A stretch of 64,000 nt of DNA from Pseudomonas sp. FeN3W (GTDB lineage: Bacteria; Pseudomonadota; Gammaproteobacteria; Pseudomonadales; Pseudomonadaceae). A program made the translations under genes and the position numbers. Below, piece after piece: positions 32,879 through 41,319 of the stretch. The stretch is taken from positions 3,673,001 to 3,737,000 of the forward strand of contig CP136010.1 of the NCBI GenBank assembly GCA_030263805.2, given 5' to 3'. Each line of letters starts with the position of its first letter. Position 1 is the stretch's first letter. The notes below the pieces were generated by a model. The model did not search any database. It was not told the DNA's origin and saw only the letters and a program-made list of their open reading frames with translations.

Positions 32879-34311
32879 ATAACATGGGTTTGGGTATGCG
32901 CATTCGCACCCTGATTGGTGGGCTGGTGCTGGTGCTGATGGCAACCGACCTTCATGCCGCCAGCGATGTGCAGAGCGTGCGTCTGTGGCGTGCGCCGGAC
33001 AACACCCGCCTGGTGTTCGATCTGTCCGGCCCGGTCGAGCACAAGATCTTCACCCTTACCGCACCTGATCGGCTGGTCATCGACGTGACCGGCGCGACGC
33101 TCAAGGCCGAGCTCGACAAGTTGCCGTTGAAGAACACCCCGGTCGCCTCCCTGCGCGCCGGCCAGCACGATGCCGACACGCTGCGCGTGGTCGTCGATCT
33201 GCATGCGCCGGTAGCGCCGAAGAGCTTCAGTCTGGCGCCCAACCAGCAATACGGTCATCGTCTGGTGGTCGACCTGTTCGATCAGGCGACAGCCGCTCGC
33301 GCTGCGACCCAGCCGCCAGCCACCGCCACTCCGGCGACACCCGCCGCGCCGGTTTCCCCGACCCTGCCGGCGGTGAAGCTCCCGGCTACGGCGAGTAGCA
33401 AGCGCGACATCGTCATTGCCATCGACGCGGGTCATGGTGGCGAAGACCCTGGCGCGATCGGGCCCGGCAAGATCTACGAGAAACACGTGGTACTGCAGAT
33501 TTCCAAGGAGCTGCAGCGACAGATCAACGCCGACAAGGGTTTCCGAGCCGAGCTGGTGCGCACCGGCGACTACTTCATCCCGCTGCGCAAACGCACCGAG
33601 ATCGCGCGCAAGAAGGGCGCCGACCTGTTCGTCTCGATCCATGCCGATGCGGCGCCGCGTTCGGCGGCCTACGGTGCCTCGGTGTTCGCCCTGTCCGACC
33701 GCGGTGCCACCTCGGAGACCGCGCGCTGGCTGGCCGACAGCGAGAACCGTTCCGACCTGATCGGCGGTGCCGGCAACGTCAGCCTCGGCGACAAGGACCA
33801 GATGCTCGCCGGTGTGCTGCTGGATCTGTCGATGACCGCTTCGTTGTCATCGAGTCTGAATGTCGGGCAGAAGGTATTGAGCAACATGGGACGCATCACT
33901 CCGCTGCACAAGCGGCGGGTCGAGCAGGCAGGCTTCATGGTGCTGAAGTCGCCGGACATTCCGTCGATTCTGGTGGAGACCGGCTTCATCTCGAACCCAT
34001 CCGAGGCCAGGAAACTGCAGACAGCGAGCCATCAGCAGTCGCTGGCGCGCTCGATCCACAGCGGCGTAAGGCAGTTCTTCCATGAAAATCCGCCACCTGG
34101 AACCTATGTGGCCTGGTTGCGCGATTCCGGCAAGATCGCCAGTGCGCCGCGCGAGCACATCGTGCGCTCGGGCGAGAGCCTGGCGTTGCTCGCCCAGCGC
34201 TATCAGGTCAGCCTTGCTTCCCTGCGTAGCGCCAACAATCTGCGCAATGACGTGATCAAAATCGGTCAGACGCTGAACATTCCCGCCACCACACTGGCCT
34301 CGCAGCCATGA
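32875..34311 (+). CDS. amiB: N-acetylmuramoyl-L-alanine amidase, AmiB-type with AMIN and LysM
   Basis: This periplasmic amidase splits septal peptidoglycan during daughter-cell separation. The protein has 478 residues. It has a signal peptide (RTLIGGLVLVLMATDLHAAS), an AMIN domain (about 35-135, DVQSVRLWRAPDNTRLVFDL), a Pro/Ala linker and an Amidase_3 domain whose zinc ligands are visible in IAIDAGHGGEDPGAIG, IYEKHVVLQ and LFVSIHADAAP. The catalytic Glu lies in IPSILVETGFISNPSEARKL. A C-terminal LysM repeat (about 433-476, HIVRSGESLALLAQRYQVSL) binds glycan. It is coupled to tsaE and mutL by ATGA overlaps. Activation by an EnvC/NlpD-type partner is expected from the family. Confidence 0.95.
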   Translation: MNNMGLGMRIRTLIGGLVLVLMATDLHAASDVQSVRLWRAPDNTRLVFDLSGPVEHKIFTLTAPDRLVIDVTGATLKAELDKLPLKNTPVASLRAGQHDADTLRVVVDLHAPVAPKSFSLAPNQQYGHRLVVDLFDQATAARAATQPPATATPATPAAPVSPTLPAVKLPATASSKRDIVIAIDAGHGGEDPGAIGPGKIYEKHVVLQISKELQRQINADKGFRAELVRTGDYFIPLRKRTEIARKKGADLFVSIHADAAPRSAAYGASVFALSDRGATSETARWLADSENRSDLIGGAGNVSLGDKDQMLAGVLLDLSMTASLSSSLNVGQKVLSNMGRITPLHKRRVEQAGFMVLKSPDIPSILVETGFISNPSEARKLQTASHQQSLARSIHSGVRQFFHENPPPGTYVAWLRDSGKIASAPREHIVRSGESLALLAQRYQVSLASLRSANNLRNDVIKIGQTLNIPATTLASQP

Positions 34312-36185
34312 GCGAAGTAGCACGCATCCAGCTGCTAAGTCCGCGGCTGGCGAACCAGATTGCCGCTGGCGAGGTGGTGGAGCGCCCGGCCTCGGTGATC
34401 AAGGAACTGCTGGAAAACAGTCTGGATTCGGGCGCGCGGCGCATCGATGTGGATGTCGAGCAGGGCGGGGTCAAGCTGTTGCGGGTGCGCGACGATGGCT
34501 GCGGTATCCCGCCGGACGATCTGCCGCTGGCCCTGGCGCGTCACGCCACCAGCAAGATCCGCGACCTCGAAGACCTCGAGCGGGTCATGAGCCTGGGCTT
34601 TCGGGGCGAAGCGCTGGCTTCGATCAGCTCCGTCTCGCGCCTGACCATGACCTCACGCACCGCCGATGCCGGCGAGGCCTGGCAGGTGGAAACCGAGGGG
34701 CGTGAAATGGAAGCGCGGGTGCAGCCGGCGGCGCATCCGGTCGGCACCTCGGTCGAGGTGCGCGATCTGTTCTTCAACACGCCGGCGCGGCGCAAGTTCC
34801 TGCGCACCGAGAAGACCGAATTCGATCACTTGCAGGAAGTCATCAAGCGCCTGGCGCTGGCGCGTTTCGATGTGGCCTTCCATCTGCGGCACAACGGCAA
34901 GGTCGTGCTGGCACTGCACCAGGCCGAGGACGATGCGGCGCGAGCGCGTCGCGTCGCTTCGGTATGCGGGCCGGCGTTCCTCGAGCAGGCGTTGCCCATC
35001 GAGATCGAGCGTAACGGGCTGCGGCTGTGGGGCTGGGTCGGCCTGCCGACCTTCTCGCGCAGCCAGGCCGACCTGCAGTATTTCTACGTCAACGGGCGCA
35101 TGGTTCGCGACAAGTTGGTGGCCCACGCGGTACGCCAGGCCTATCGCGATGTGCTGTTCAACGGCCGGCACCCGACGTTCGTGCTGTTCCTCGATGTCGA
35201 TCCGGCGGTGGTGGACGTCAACGTGCACCCGACCAAGCATGAAGTGCGTTTCCGCGACAGCCGCATGGTGCATGACTTCCTTTACGGCACGCTGCATCGT
35301 GCGCTGGGGGATGTGCGGCCGGAAGATCAGCTCGCAGCACCGGCCAGCGTCACGCCGATGACGCAGGTTTCCGGATTGGCCGCCGGCGAGTTCGCCGGGC
35401 AGAACGAGATGAGCCTGGCCGCCAGTGTGCTCGAACAGCCACAGGGCGATACGCCCGCCTGGCGCGGTGCGGGCGCAGGCTATCAGGCACCACGGCCAGC
35501 TTCGGCCGGCTATACGGCCGAAGCCCAGGGTGCCTATCGGGAATTCTTCACGCCGCTGCCGCAAAGCAGTCCTGCTGCGCTGCCGGCGAGCCAGGACGAT
35601 GTGCCGCCGCTGGGGTACGCGCTGGCGCAGCTCAAGGGCGTCTATATCCTCGCCGAGAATGCTCAGGGCATGGTGCTGGTCGATATGCACGCCGCCCACG
35701 AACGCATCACCTACGAGCGACTGAAAACCGCCATGGCCAGTGAAGGCTTGCGCGGGCAGCCACTGCTGGTGCCTGAGTCGGTTGCGCTGAGCCAGCGTGA
35801 AGCCGACTGCGCCGAAGAGCATGGACAATGGTTTCAGATGCTGGGCTTCGAGCTGCAGCGACTGGGGCCGGAAACGCTGGCGATTCGACAGATTCCCTCA
35901 CTGCTCAAGCAGGCCGAAGCGACTCAGTTGGTGCGCGATGTACTGGCCGATCTGCTTGAGTACGGCACCAGTGACCGTATCCAGGCGCATCTGAACGAGC
36001 TGCTGGCGACCATGGCTTGCCATGGTGCGGTGCGCGCCAACCGGCGGCTGACGGTGCCCGAGATGAACGCCTTGCTGCGCGATATGGAGCATACCGAGCG
36101 CAGCGGGCAGTGCAATCACGGGCGTCCGACCTGGACGCAGCTGGGCATGGACGAACTGGACAAGCTGTTCCTGCGCGGTCGCTGA
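34308..36185 (+). CDS. mutL: DNA mismatch repair protein MutL
   Basis: MutL links MutS mismatch recognition to strand incision. The protein has 625 residues. The N-terminal GHKL ATPase shows KELLENSLDSGARRIDVDVE, VRDDGCGIPPDDLP, HATSKI and LGFRGEALASI. After a variable Pro/Ala-rich linker (about 340-430), the C-terminal dimerisation domain carries VLVDMHAAHERITYERLKTA. This fits the DxHAxxExxxxE metal site of endonuclease-active MutL, as expected for Pseudomonas, which lacks MutH. The start overlaps amiB by 4 nt. miaA follows 79 bp downstream. Confidence 0.98.
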   Translation: MSEVARIQLLSPRLANQIAAGEVVERPASVIKELLENSLDSGARRIDVDVEQGGVKLLRVRDDGCGIPPDDLPLALARHATSKIRDLEDLERVMSLGFRGEALASISSVSRLTMTSRTADAGEAWQVETEGREMEARVQPAAHPVGTSVEVRDLFFNTPARRKFLRTEKTEFDHLQEVIKRLALARFDVAFHLRHNGKVVLALHQAEDDAARARRVASVCGPAFLEQALPIEIERNGLRLWGWVGLPTFSRSQADLQYFYVNGRMVRDKLVAHAVRQAYRDVLFNGRHPTFVLFLDVDPAVVDVNVHPTKHEVRFRDSRMVHDFLYGTLHRALGDVRPEDQLAAPASVTPMTQVSGLAAGEFAGQNEMSLAASVLEQPQGDTPAWRGAGAGYQAPRPASAGYTAEAQGAYREFFTPLPQSSPAALPASQDDVPPLGYALAQLKGVYILAENAQGMVLVDMHAAHERITYERLKTAMASEGLRGQPLLVPESVALSQREADCAEEHGQWFQMLGFELQRLGPETLAIRQIPSLLKQAEATQLVRDVLADLLEYGTSDRIQAHLNELLATMACHGAVRANRRLTVPEMNALLRDMEHTERSGQCNHGRPTWTQLGMDELDKLFLRGR

Positions 36186-36264
36186 GCAGTCTTGGCGGCG
36201 AGCCGTGCTTGCAGCCGGCCGCCTGCCGCCGGAAACTATGCGGCTAAGACCGTCGAGCTCGCTG

Positions 36265-37236
36265 ATGTCCGTTTTCCCTCCTGCCATCTTCCTCATGGGC
36301 CCCACTGCGTCGGGCAAGACCGACCTTGCGCTGGAACTGGCCCGAGTGCTGCCCTGCGAGCTGATCAGCGTCGATTCGGCGCTGGTCTATCGTGGCATGG
36401 ACATCGGTACCGCGAAGCCGTCGGCTGAGGTGTTGGCTGAGTTTCCCCATCGTCTGGTGGACATTCGCGACCCGGCCGAGAGCTACTCGGCTGCGGAGTT
36501 CAGCGCAGATGCCCTGGCGGCCATGGCCGAGATCAGCGCGGCTGGCCGAATTCCGCTGCTGGTTGGCGGCACCATGTTGTATTTCAAGGCGTTGCAGGAA
36601 GGTCTCGCCGATATGCCGGCGGCTGACCCGTCGCTGCGTGCCGAGCTCGAAGCGCTGGCCGCGGCGCAAGGATTGCAGGCGCTGCACGATCAACTGGCCC
36701 AGGTGGACCCGGAGTCGGCGGCGCGCATTCATCCCAACGACCCGCAGCGGTTGGTACGCGCGCTGGAGGTCTATCGCGTCAGCGGCTTGACCATGAGCGA
36801 GCACCGCGCCCGACAAAGGTCGCAAAAAGCCGTCGCAGACGCTCCAGGCTCAGGAGTCTTGCCTTATACTGTCGCGCAACTGTGCATCGCCCCCGCACAA
36901 CGCCACATCCTGCATGAGCGCATCGAGAGACGTTTCCTGCACATGGTTGAACAGGGCTTTGTCGAAGAGGTCGAAGCCCTGAGGAGTCGGGGTGATCTGC
37001 ACCTTGGCATGCCGTCGATTCGAGCGGTTGGTTATCGTCAGGTCTGGGAATATCTGGACGGATCATCGACCCGAGAGGAAATGGTGGCGCGCGGCATCAT
37101 CGCAACTCGGCAACTGGCCAAACGGCAGTTCACCTGGTTGCGAAGCTGGGGGGAGATGCAGTGGCTGGACAGTTTGTCCCGCGACAATCTGCCGCGCGCA
37201 TTGAAATACCTGCAATCGCTCTCCATATTGAGCTGA
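36265..37236 (+). CDS. miaA: tRNA dimethylallyltransferase
   Basis: MiaA adds dimethylallyl to A37 of tRNAs reading UNN codons, the first step of ms2i6A. The protein has 323 residues from the ATG at 36265; the frame runs back to 36205, but the inner start leads straight into the P-loop (AIFLMGPTASGKTDLALELA). Other motifs: CELISVDSALVYRGMDIGTA, IPLLVGGTMLYFKALQEGLA, DPQRLVRALEVYRVSGLTM and the C-terminal GIIATRQLAKRQFTWLRSW. It lies upstream of hfq in the classic mutL-miaA-hfq order. Confidence 0.98.
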   Translation: MSVFPPAIFLMGPTASGKTDLALELARVLPCELISVDSALVYRGMDIGTAKPSAEVLAEFPHRLVDIRDPAESYSAAEFSADALAAMAEISAAGRIPLLVGGTMLYFKALQEGLADMPAADPSLRAELEALAAAQGLQALHDQLAQVDPESAARIHPNDPQRLVRALEVYRVSGLTMSEHRARQRSQKAVADAPGSGVLPYTVAQLCIAPAQRHILHERIERRFLHMVEQGFVEEVEALRSRGDLHLGMPSIRAVGYRQVWEYLDGSSTREEMVARGIIATRQLAKRQFTWLRSWGEMQWLDSLSRDNLPRALKYLQSLSILS

Positions 37237-37328
37237 CACTGCGAATTGACCGTCTATTCTCAGACAAGTGGATCGTCGGTTGTACTTTTAGAACACTAAT
37301 GAAACAGATCCTCTAAGGAGTGCGGCAC

Positions 37329-37583
37329 ATGTCAAAAGGGCATTCGCTACAAGACCCTTACCTCAACACACTGCGTAAGGAACGCGTCCCGGTTTCCATC
37401 TATCTGGTCAACGGCATCAAGCTGCAGGGCCAGATCGAATCCTTCGACCAGTTCGTCATTCTTCTGAAAAACACCGTCAGCCAGATGGTCTACAAGCACG
37501 CCATCTCCACCGTGGTTCCGGGCCGTCCAGTGCGCCTGCCGACCGCCGGTGATGCCGAGCAATCCGAGTCGAGCAACGACTGA
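37329..37583 (+). CDS. hfq: RNA chaperone Hfq
   Basis: Hfq forms a hexameric ring that pairs small RNAs with mRNAs; in pseudomonads it also acts with Crc in catabolite repression. The protein has 84 residues. Sm1 motif: KERVPVSIYLVNGIKLQGQI, with SFDQFVILLKN. Sm2 motif: VYKHAISTVVPGRPVRL, including the conserved KH. The proximal-face Q8 equivalent is in GHSLQDPYLN. The ATG at 37329 is preceded by AAGGAG at 37314-37319. The 92-bp gap after miaA probably holds a separate promoter. hflX follows 11 bp downstream. Confidence 0.99.
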   Translation: MSKGHSLQDPYLNTLRKERVPVSIYLVNGIKLQGQIESFDQFVILLKNTVSQMVYKHAISTVVPGRPVRLPTAGDAEQSESSND

Positions 37584-37594
37584 GGTAGGTTTCT

Positions 37595-38896
37595 TTGTTC
37601 TTCGAACGTCCCGGTGGTGGTGAGCGGGCTATCCTGGTGCACCTGGACGGCCAGGACCCCGCGGCGCGCGAGGACCCTCAGGAATTCCAGGAGCTGGCGC
37701 GTTCGGCAGGCGCCGAGGCGGTCGGTTTCGTCAATGTCGCCCGGCATCAGCCATCCGCCAAGTTCCTGATCGGCAGTGGCAAGGTCGAGGAGCTGCATGA
37801 CCTCGTCAAGGATGGCGAGGTCGAGTTGGTGATCTTCAATCACACCCTGACGCCGAGCCAGGAACGCAACCTCGAGCGAGCGCTCGAATGTCGCGTGCTG
37901 GATCGTACCGGTCTGATCCTGGATATCTTCGCCCAGCGCGCGCGTACCCATGAGGGCAAGCTACAGGTCGAACTGGCCCAGCTTGAGCATATGAGTACGC
38001 GCCTGGTTCGCGGCTGGACTCACCTCGAGCGGCAGAAGGGTGGTATCGGCCTGCGTGGCCCGGGTGAAACCCAGCTGGAAACCGACCGCCGCTTGCTGCG
38101 CGTGCGCATCCGGCAAATCAAGCAGCGTCTGGAAAAGGTCCGCGGTCAGCGTGAGCAGGCCCGTCGCGGGCGTCGTCGCGCCGATATCCCCTCCGTGTCG
38201 CTGGTCGGTTATACCAACGCCGGCAAGTCCACTCTGTTCAATGCGCTGACCGAGTCCGATGTGTACGCGGCGAATCAGCTGTTCGCCACGCTCGATCCGA
38301 CATTGCGGCGGCTCGAGCTGGATGATGTCGGGCCGGTGGTGTTGGCCGACACCGTGGGTTTCATCCGTCATCTGCCGCACAAGTTGGTGGAGTCCTTCCG
38401 GGCGACGCTGGAAGAGTCCAGCAATGCCGATCTTCTCCTGCATGTCATCGATGCGCACGAGCCCGAGCGCGATCAGCAGATCGAGCAGGTGCTGGCGGTG
38501 CTCGGTGAGATCGGCGCTAACGAGCTGCCGATGCTCGAGGTCTACAACAAGGTTGACCTGATGGTGGGCATCGAGCCGCAGATCCAGCGCGATGCCGATG
38601 GCAGGCCGCAGCGTGTGTGGGTGTCTGCTCGTGATGGATTGGGTCTGGATCTTGTGCGCCAGGCCATTGCCGAGCTGCTGGGTAACGATCTGTTTGTCGG
38701 GACGCTGCGCCTGCCGCAGCGGCTCGGGCGGCTACGGGCGCAGTTCTTCGAGCTCAGCGCGGTGCAGCGGGAAACACATGATGACGAGGGTGGCAGCCTG
38801 CTGGAAGTTCGCTTGCCAAGAATCGAATTGAATCGCTTGATCAGTCGCGAAGGGTTGCGGGTGGACGAGTTCATCGAGCAACACACTTTGCAATAA
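37595..38896 (+). CDS. hflX: Ribosome-associated GTPase HflX
   Basis: This GTPase binds the large ribosomal subunit and splits stalled ribosomes under stress. The protein has 433 residues, starting at TTG (37595), in agreement with the conserved beginning FFERPGGGERAILVHLDGQ. Its N-terminal HflX domain includes AKFLIGSGKVEELHDLVKDG and the Gly-rich QKGGIGLRGPGETQLETDR. The G domain includes G1 SLVGYTNAGKSTLFNALTES, G3 LADTVGFIRHLPHKLVESFR and G4 VYNKVDLM. It lies between hfq and hflK; a hairpin after its stop suggests partial termination before hflK. Confidence 0.97.
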   Translation: MFFERPGGGERAILVHLDGQDPAAREDPQEFQELARSAGAEAVGFVNVARHQPSAKFLIGSGKVEELHDLVKDGEVELVIFNHTLTPSQERNLERALECRVLDRTGLILDIFAQRARTHEGKLQVELAQLEHMSTRLVRGWTHLERQKGGIGLRGPGETQLETDRRLLRVRIRQIKQRLEKVRGQREQARRGRRRADIPSVSLVGYTNAGKSTLFNALTESDVYAANQLFATLDPTLRRLELDDVGPVVLADTVGFIRHLPHKLVESFRATLEESSNADLLLHVIDAHEPERDQQIEQVLAVLGEIGANELPMLEVYNKVDLMVGIEPQIQRDADGRPQRVWVSARDGLGLDLVRQAIAELLGNDLFVGTLRLPQRLGRLRAQFFELSAVQRETHDDEGGSLLEVRLPRIELNRLISREGLRVDEFIEQHTLQ

Positions 38897-38948
38897 AGCC
38901 TCCGGTGGCAATTTTGCCGGTAGTTCGGGGCTTTCTGTAGCATTGGCG

Positions 38949-38977
38949 GGCGCGCCGTGGGCGCGCCTTTAGCTTTA
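38949..38977 (+). terminator. Hairpin between hflX and hflK
   Basis: GGCGCGCC (38949-38956), GTG loop, GGCGCGCC (38960-38967), followed by TTTAGCTTTA. It is a strong stem with a broken T-run 28 bp before the hflK start, so it may be a leaky terminator. Confidence 0.6.
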
Positions 38978-38994
38978 TTTGAATGGAGAGCGCT

Positions 38995-40170
38995 ATGGCT
39001 TGGAATGAGCCGGGTGGCAACTCGAACAACCAGGATCCCTGGGGCAGTGGTGGCGGTGGCCGTCGCGGTGGCGGCGACCAGAAAGGCCCGCCGGATCTCG
39101 ATGAGGCTTTCCGCAAGCTGCAGGACAGCCTGAACGGCATGTTCGGTGGCAAGAAGCGTGGCGGCGGCAGCAACTTTGGTGGCAGCGGCAAGCGCGGTGG
39201 CTTCGGCCTGGTCTGGGTTGCCTTGGTCGTACTGCTGGCTGTGTGGTTGTTCAATGCCATCTACATCGTCGACGAGCAGGAGCAGGCCGTAGTACTGCGC
39301 TTCGGCAAGTACCATGAGACGGTAGGGCCGGGCCTGAACATCTACTTCCCGCCGATTGATCGCAAGTTCCAGGAAAATGTCACCCGCGAGCGCTCGTACA
39401 GCAAGCAGGGTCAGATGCTCACCGAGGATGAGAACATCATCGAGGTGCCGCTTACCGTTCAGTACAAGATCAGCGACCTCCAAGCGTTCGTGCTCAACGT
39501 CGATCAGCCTGAAGTGAGCCTGCAGCATGCGACCGATAGTGCCGTGCGCCACGTGGTGGGTTCGACGGCTATGGATCAGGTGCTGACCGAAGGTCGTGAA
39601 GTCATGGCTGGCGAGGTCAAGGAACGTTTGCAGAAGTTCCTCGATAATTACGCCACTGGTATCGCGGTCACCCAGGTCAACCTGCAGAGTGCGGCTGCGC
39701 CGCGTGAAGTGCAGGAAGCCTTCGATGACGTTATTCGTGCACGTGAAGACGAACAGCGTGAGAAAAATCAGGCCGAATCGTACGCCAATGGCGTAATTCC
39801 CGAAGCCCGCGGTCAGGCCCAGCGCATGCTGGAAGAAGCCAGTGGTTACCGTGACTCGGTGATCTCCCGTGCCCAGGGTGAGGCGGATCGCTTCAGCAAG
39901 CTGGTCGCCGAGTATCGCAAGGCGCCGGAAGTCACGCGTGAGCGGCTGTATCTGGAAACCATGCAGGAAGTCATGAGCAGTACCAGTAAGGTCATGGTGA
40001 GCGGCGATGGTGGGCAGAACCTGCTCTATTTGCCGCTGGACAAGATGATCAACAGTCGTGGTGCGAGCACGCCGGCTCCGGCCGGGGTTGCCTCGGGCGC
40101 GGCTACGCAGAGCACTCGTCTGCCGCCGGAGCTGGATCCGCGTGAAGTTCGTACGAGGGAGGGCCGCTAA
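38995..40170 (+). CDS. hflK: FtsH-modulator subunit HflK (SPFH family)
   Basis: HflK, with HflC, forms a large membrane cage around FtsH and limits its proteolysis. The protein has 391 residues. It has a Gly/Asn-rich cytoplasmic N-terminus (GGNSNNQDPWGSGGGGRRGG), one TM segment (FGLVWVALVVLLAVWLFNAI), an SPFH/band-7 domain (IVDEQEQAVVLRFGKYHETV onward) and a long coiled coil rich in Ala/Glu/Arg, ending in an Ala/Pro tail. I used the second ATG (38995), which has GGAGAG upstream, rather than the ATG at 38983 inside that site. The stop overlaps the hflC start by one base (TAATG). Confidence 0.97.
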   Translation: MAWNEPGGNSNNQDPWGSGGGGRRGGGDQKGPPDLDEAFRKLQDSLNGMFGGKKRGGGSNFGGSGKRGGFGLVWVALVVLLAVWLFNAIYIVDEQEQAVVLRFGKYHETVGPGLNIYFPPIDRKFQENVTRERSYSKQGQMLTEDENIIEVPLTVQYKISDLQAFVLNVDQPEVSLQHATDSAVRHVVGSTAMDQVLTEGREVMAGEVKERLQKFLDNYATGIAVTQVNLQSAAAPREVQEAFDDVIRAREDEQREKNQAESYANGVIPEARGQAQRMLEEASGYRDSVISRAQGEADRFSKLVAEYRKAPEVTRERLYLETMQEVMSSTSKVMVSGDGGQNLLYLPLDKMINSRGASTPAPAGVASGAATQSTRLPPELDPREVRTREGR

Positions 40171-41036
40171 TGAGCAATAAATCCCTTACCGCCCTGATCG
40201 TGGGCGTGGTGGCGGCAATCGTCCTGTGGAACAGCTTCTACATCGTCTCGCAGACCGAGCGCGCGGTGCTGCTGCGCTTCGGTCGTATCGTCGAGCCTGA
40301 TGTGAAGCCTGGCCTGCACATGAAGATTCCGTACGTGAACTCGGTGCGAAAATTCGATGCGCGGCTGCTGACGCTGGATACCACGACTTCCCGTTTCCTG
40401 ACCCTGGAAAAGAAAGCGCTGATGGTCGACTCCTACGCCAAGTGGCGTGTGGATGATGCCGAGCGCTTCTACACCGCGACCTCGGGTATGAAGCAGATTG
40501 CCGACGAGCGTCTGGCTCGTCGTCTGGAAGCGGCGCTGCGTGACCAGTTCGGTAAGCGCACGCTGCACGAGTCGGTATCCGGTCAACGTGACGAGTTGAT
40601 GGCCCAGGTCACCACCAGTCTGAACCGCGCCGCTCAGCAGGAGCTGGGTATCGAAGTGGTCGATGTCCGCGTCAAGGGCATCGATTTGCCGCGGGAAGTC
40701 AACCGCAGCGTGTTCGAGCGGATGAGCTCCGAGCGTGAGCGCGAGGCTCGTGAGCATCGCGCCAAGGGTAAGGAGCTTGCAGAAGGTATCCGCGCCGACG
40801 CCGATCGCCAGCGCCGTGTCCTGCTGGCCGAGGCCTTCCGCGAGGCCGAGGAGCTGCGTGGTGATGGCGATGCTCAGGCTGCTGCCATCTATGCCGCGGC
40901 TTATGGTCAGGACCAGGAGTTCTACGCCTTCCATCGCAGTCTGCAGGCTTATCGTGAGAGCTTCTCCAGCAAGGAAGACGTGCTGGTGCTCGATCCGAAG
41001 AGCGATTTCTTCCGTTATCTGGAAAAGAGCAACTAG
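40170..41036 (+). CDS. hflC: FtsH-modulator subunit HflC (SPFH family)
   Basis: HflC is the HflK partner. The protein has 288 residues: an N-terminal TM (LTALIVGVVAAIVLWNSFYI), an SPFH domain (SQTERAVLLRFGRIVEPDVK, then KPGLHMKIPYVNSVRKFDAR), and a helical C-terminal part with REREAREHRAKGKELAEGIR, ending DFFRYLEKSN. Translation is coupled to hflK. A strong terminator stands 85 bp downstream. The roughly 60-aa DUF2065 gene that follows hflC in P. aeruginosa (as I recall) is not found here. Confidence 0.97.
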   Translation: MSNKSLTALIVGVVAAIVLWNSFYIVSQTERAVLLRFGRIVEPDVKPGLHMKIPYVNSVRKFDARLLTLDTTTSRFLTLEKKALMVDSYAKWRVDDAERFYTATSGMKQIADERLARRLEAALRDQFGKRTLHESVSGQRDELMAQVTTSLNRAAQQELGIEVVDVRVKGIDLPREVNRSVFERMSSEREREAREHRAKGKELAEGIRADADRQRRVLLAEAFREAEELRGDGDAQAAAIYAAAYGQDQEFYAFHRSLQAYRESFSSKEDVLVLDPKSDFFRYLEKSN

Positions 41037-41120
41037 TCGTTGATGGTGAGATGAAGGTTCCCCGGCGGCACGGCCGTGCCGTCGGGTGACCGGTAGAGAA
41101 AAGATTGCTATGATCCGCCA

Positions 41121-41144
41121 GCCGGGAAAATCCCGGCTTTTTTG
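41121..41144 (+). terminator. Rho-independent terminator after hflC
   Basis: AGCCGGGA (41121-41128), AAA loop, TCCCGGCT (41132-41139), then a T-run to 41144. A promoter-like pair, GTGACC (41086-41091) and TATGAT (41110-41115) with 18-bp spacing, lies immediately upstream. Confidence 0.9.
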
Positions 41145-41319
41145 CGTCTGTGCCCTTGAGGTCGCAGGCTATCCCAGGCATGCAGCGGTCATGCCGATCC
41201 CTTCACAGGGCATGGCTCGGATGCCATGGTTCGAATACAACTGCACGCGACCGAAGGCCGGCTAAGGCTGCTGCCGCGGTTTTCGTCTGGGCTTACCGGA
41301 ACGAGAGGTGATTTCGCGA

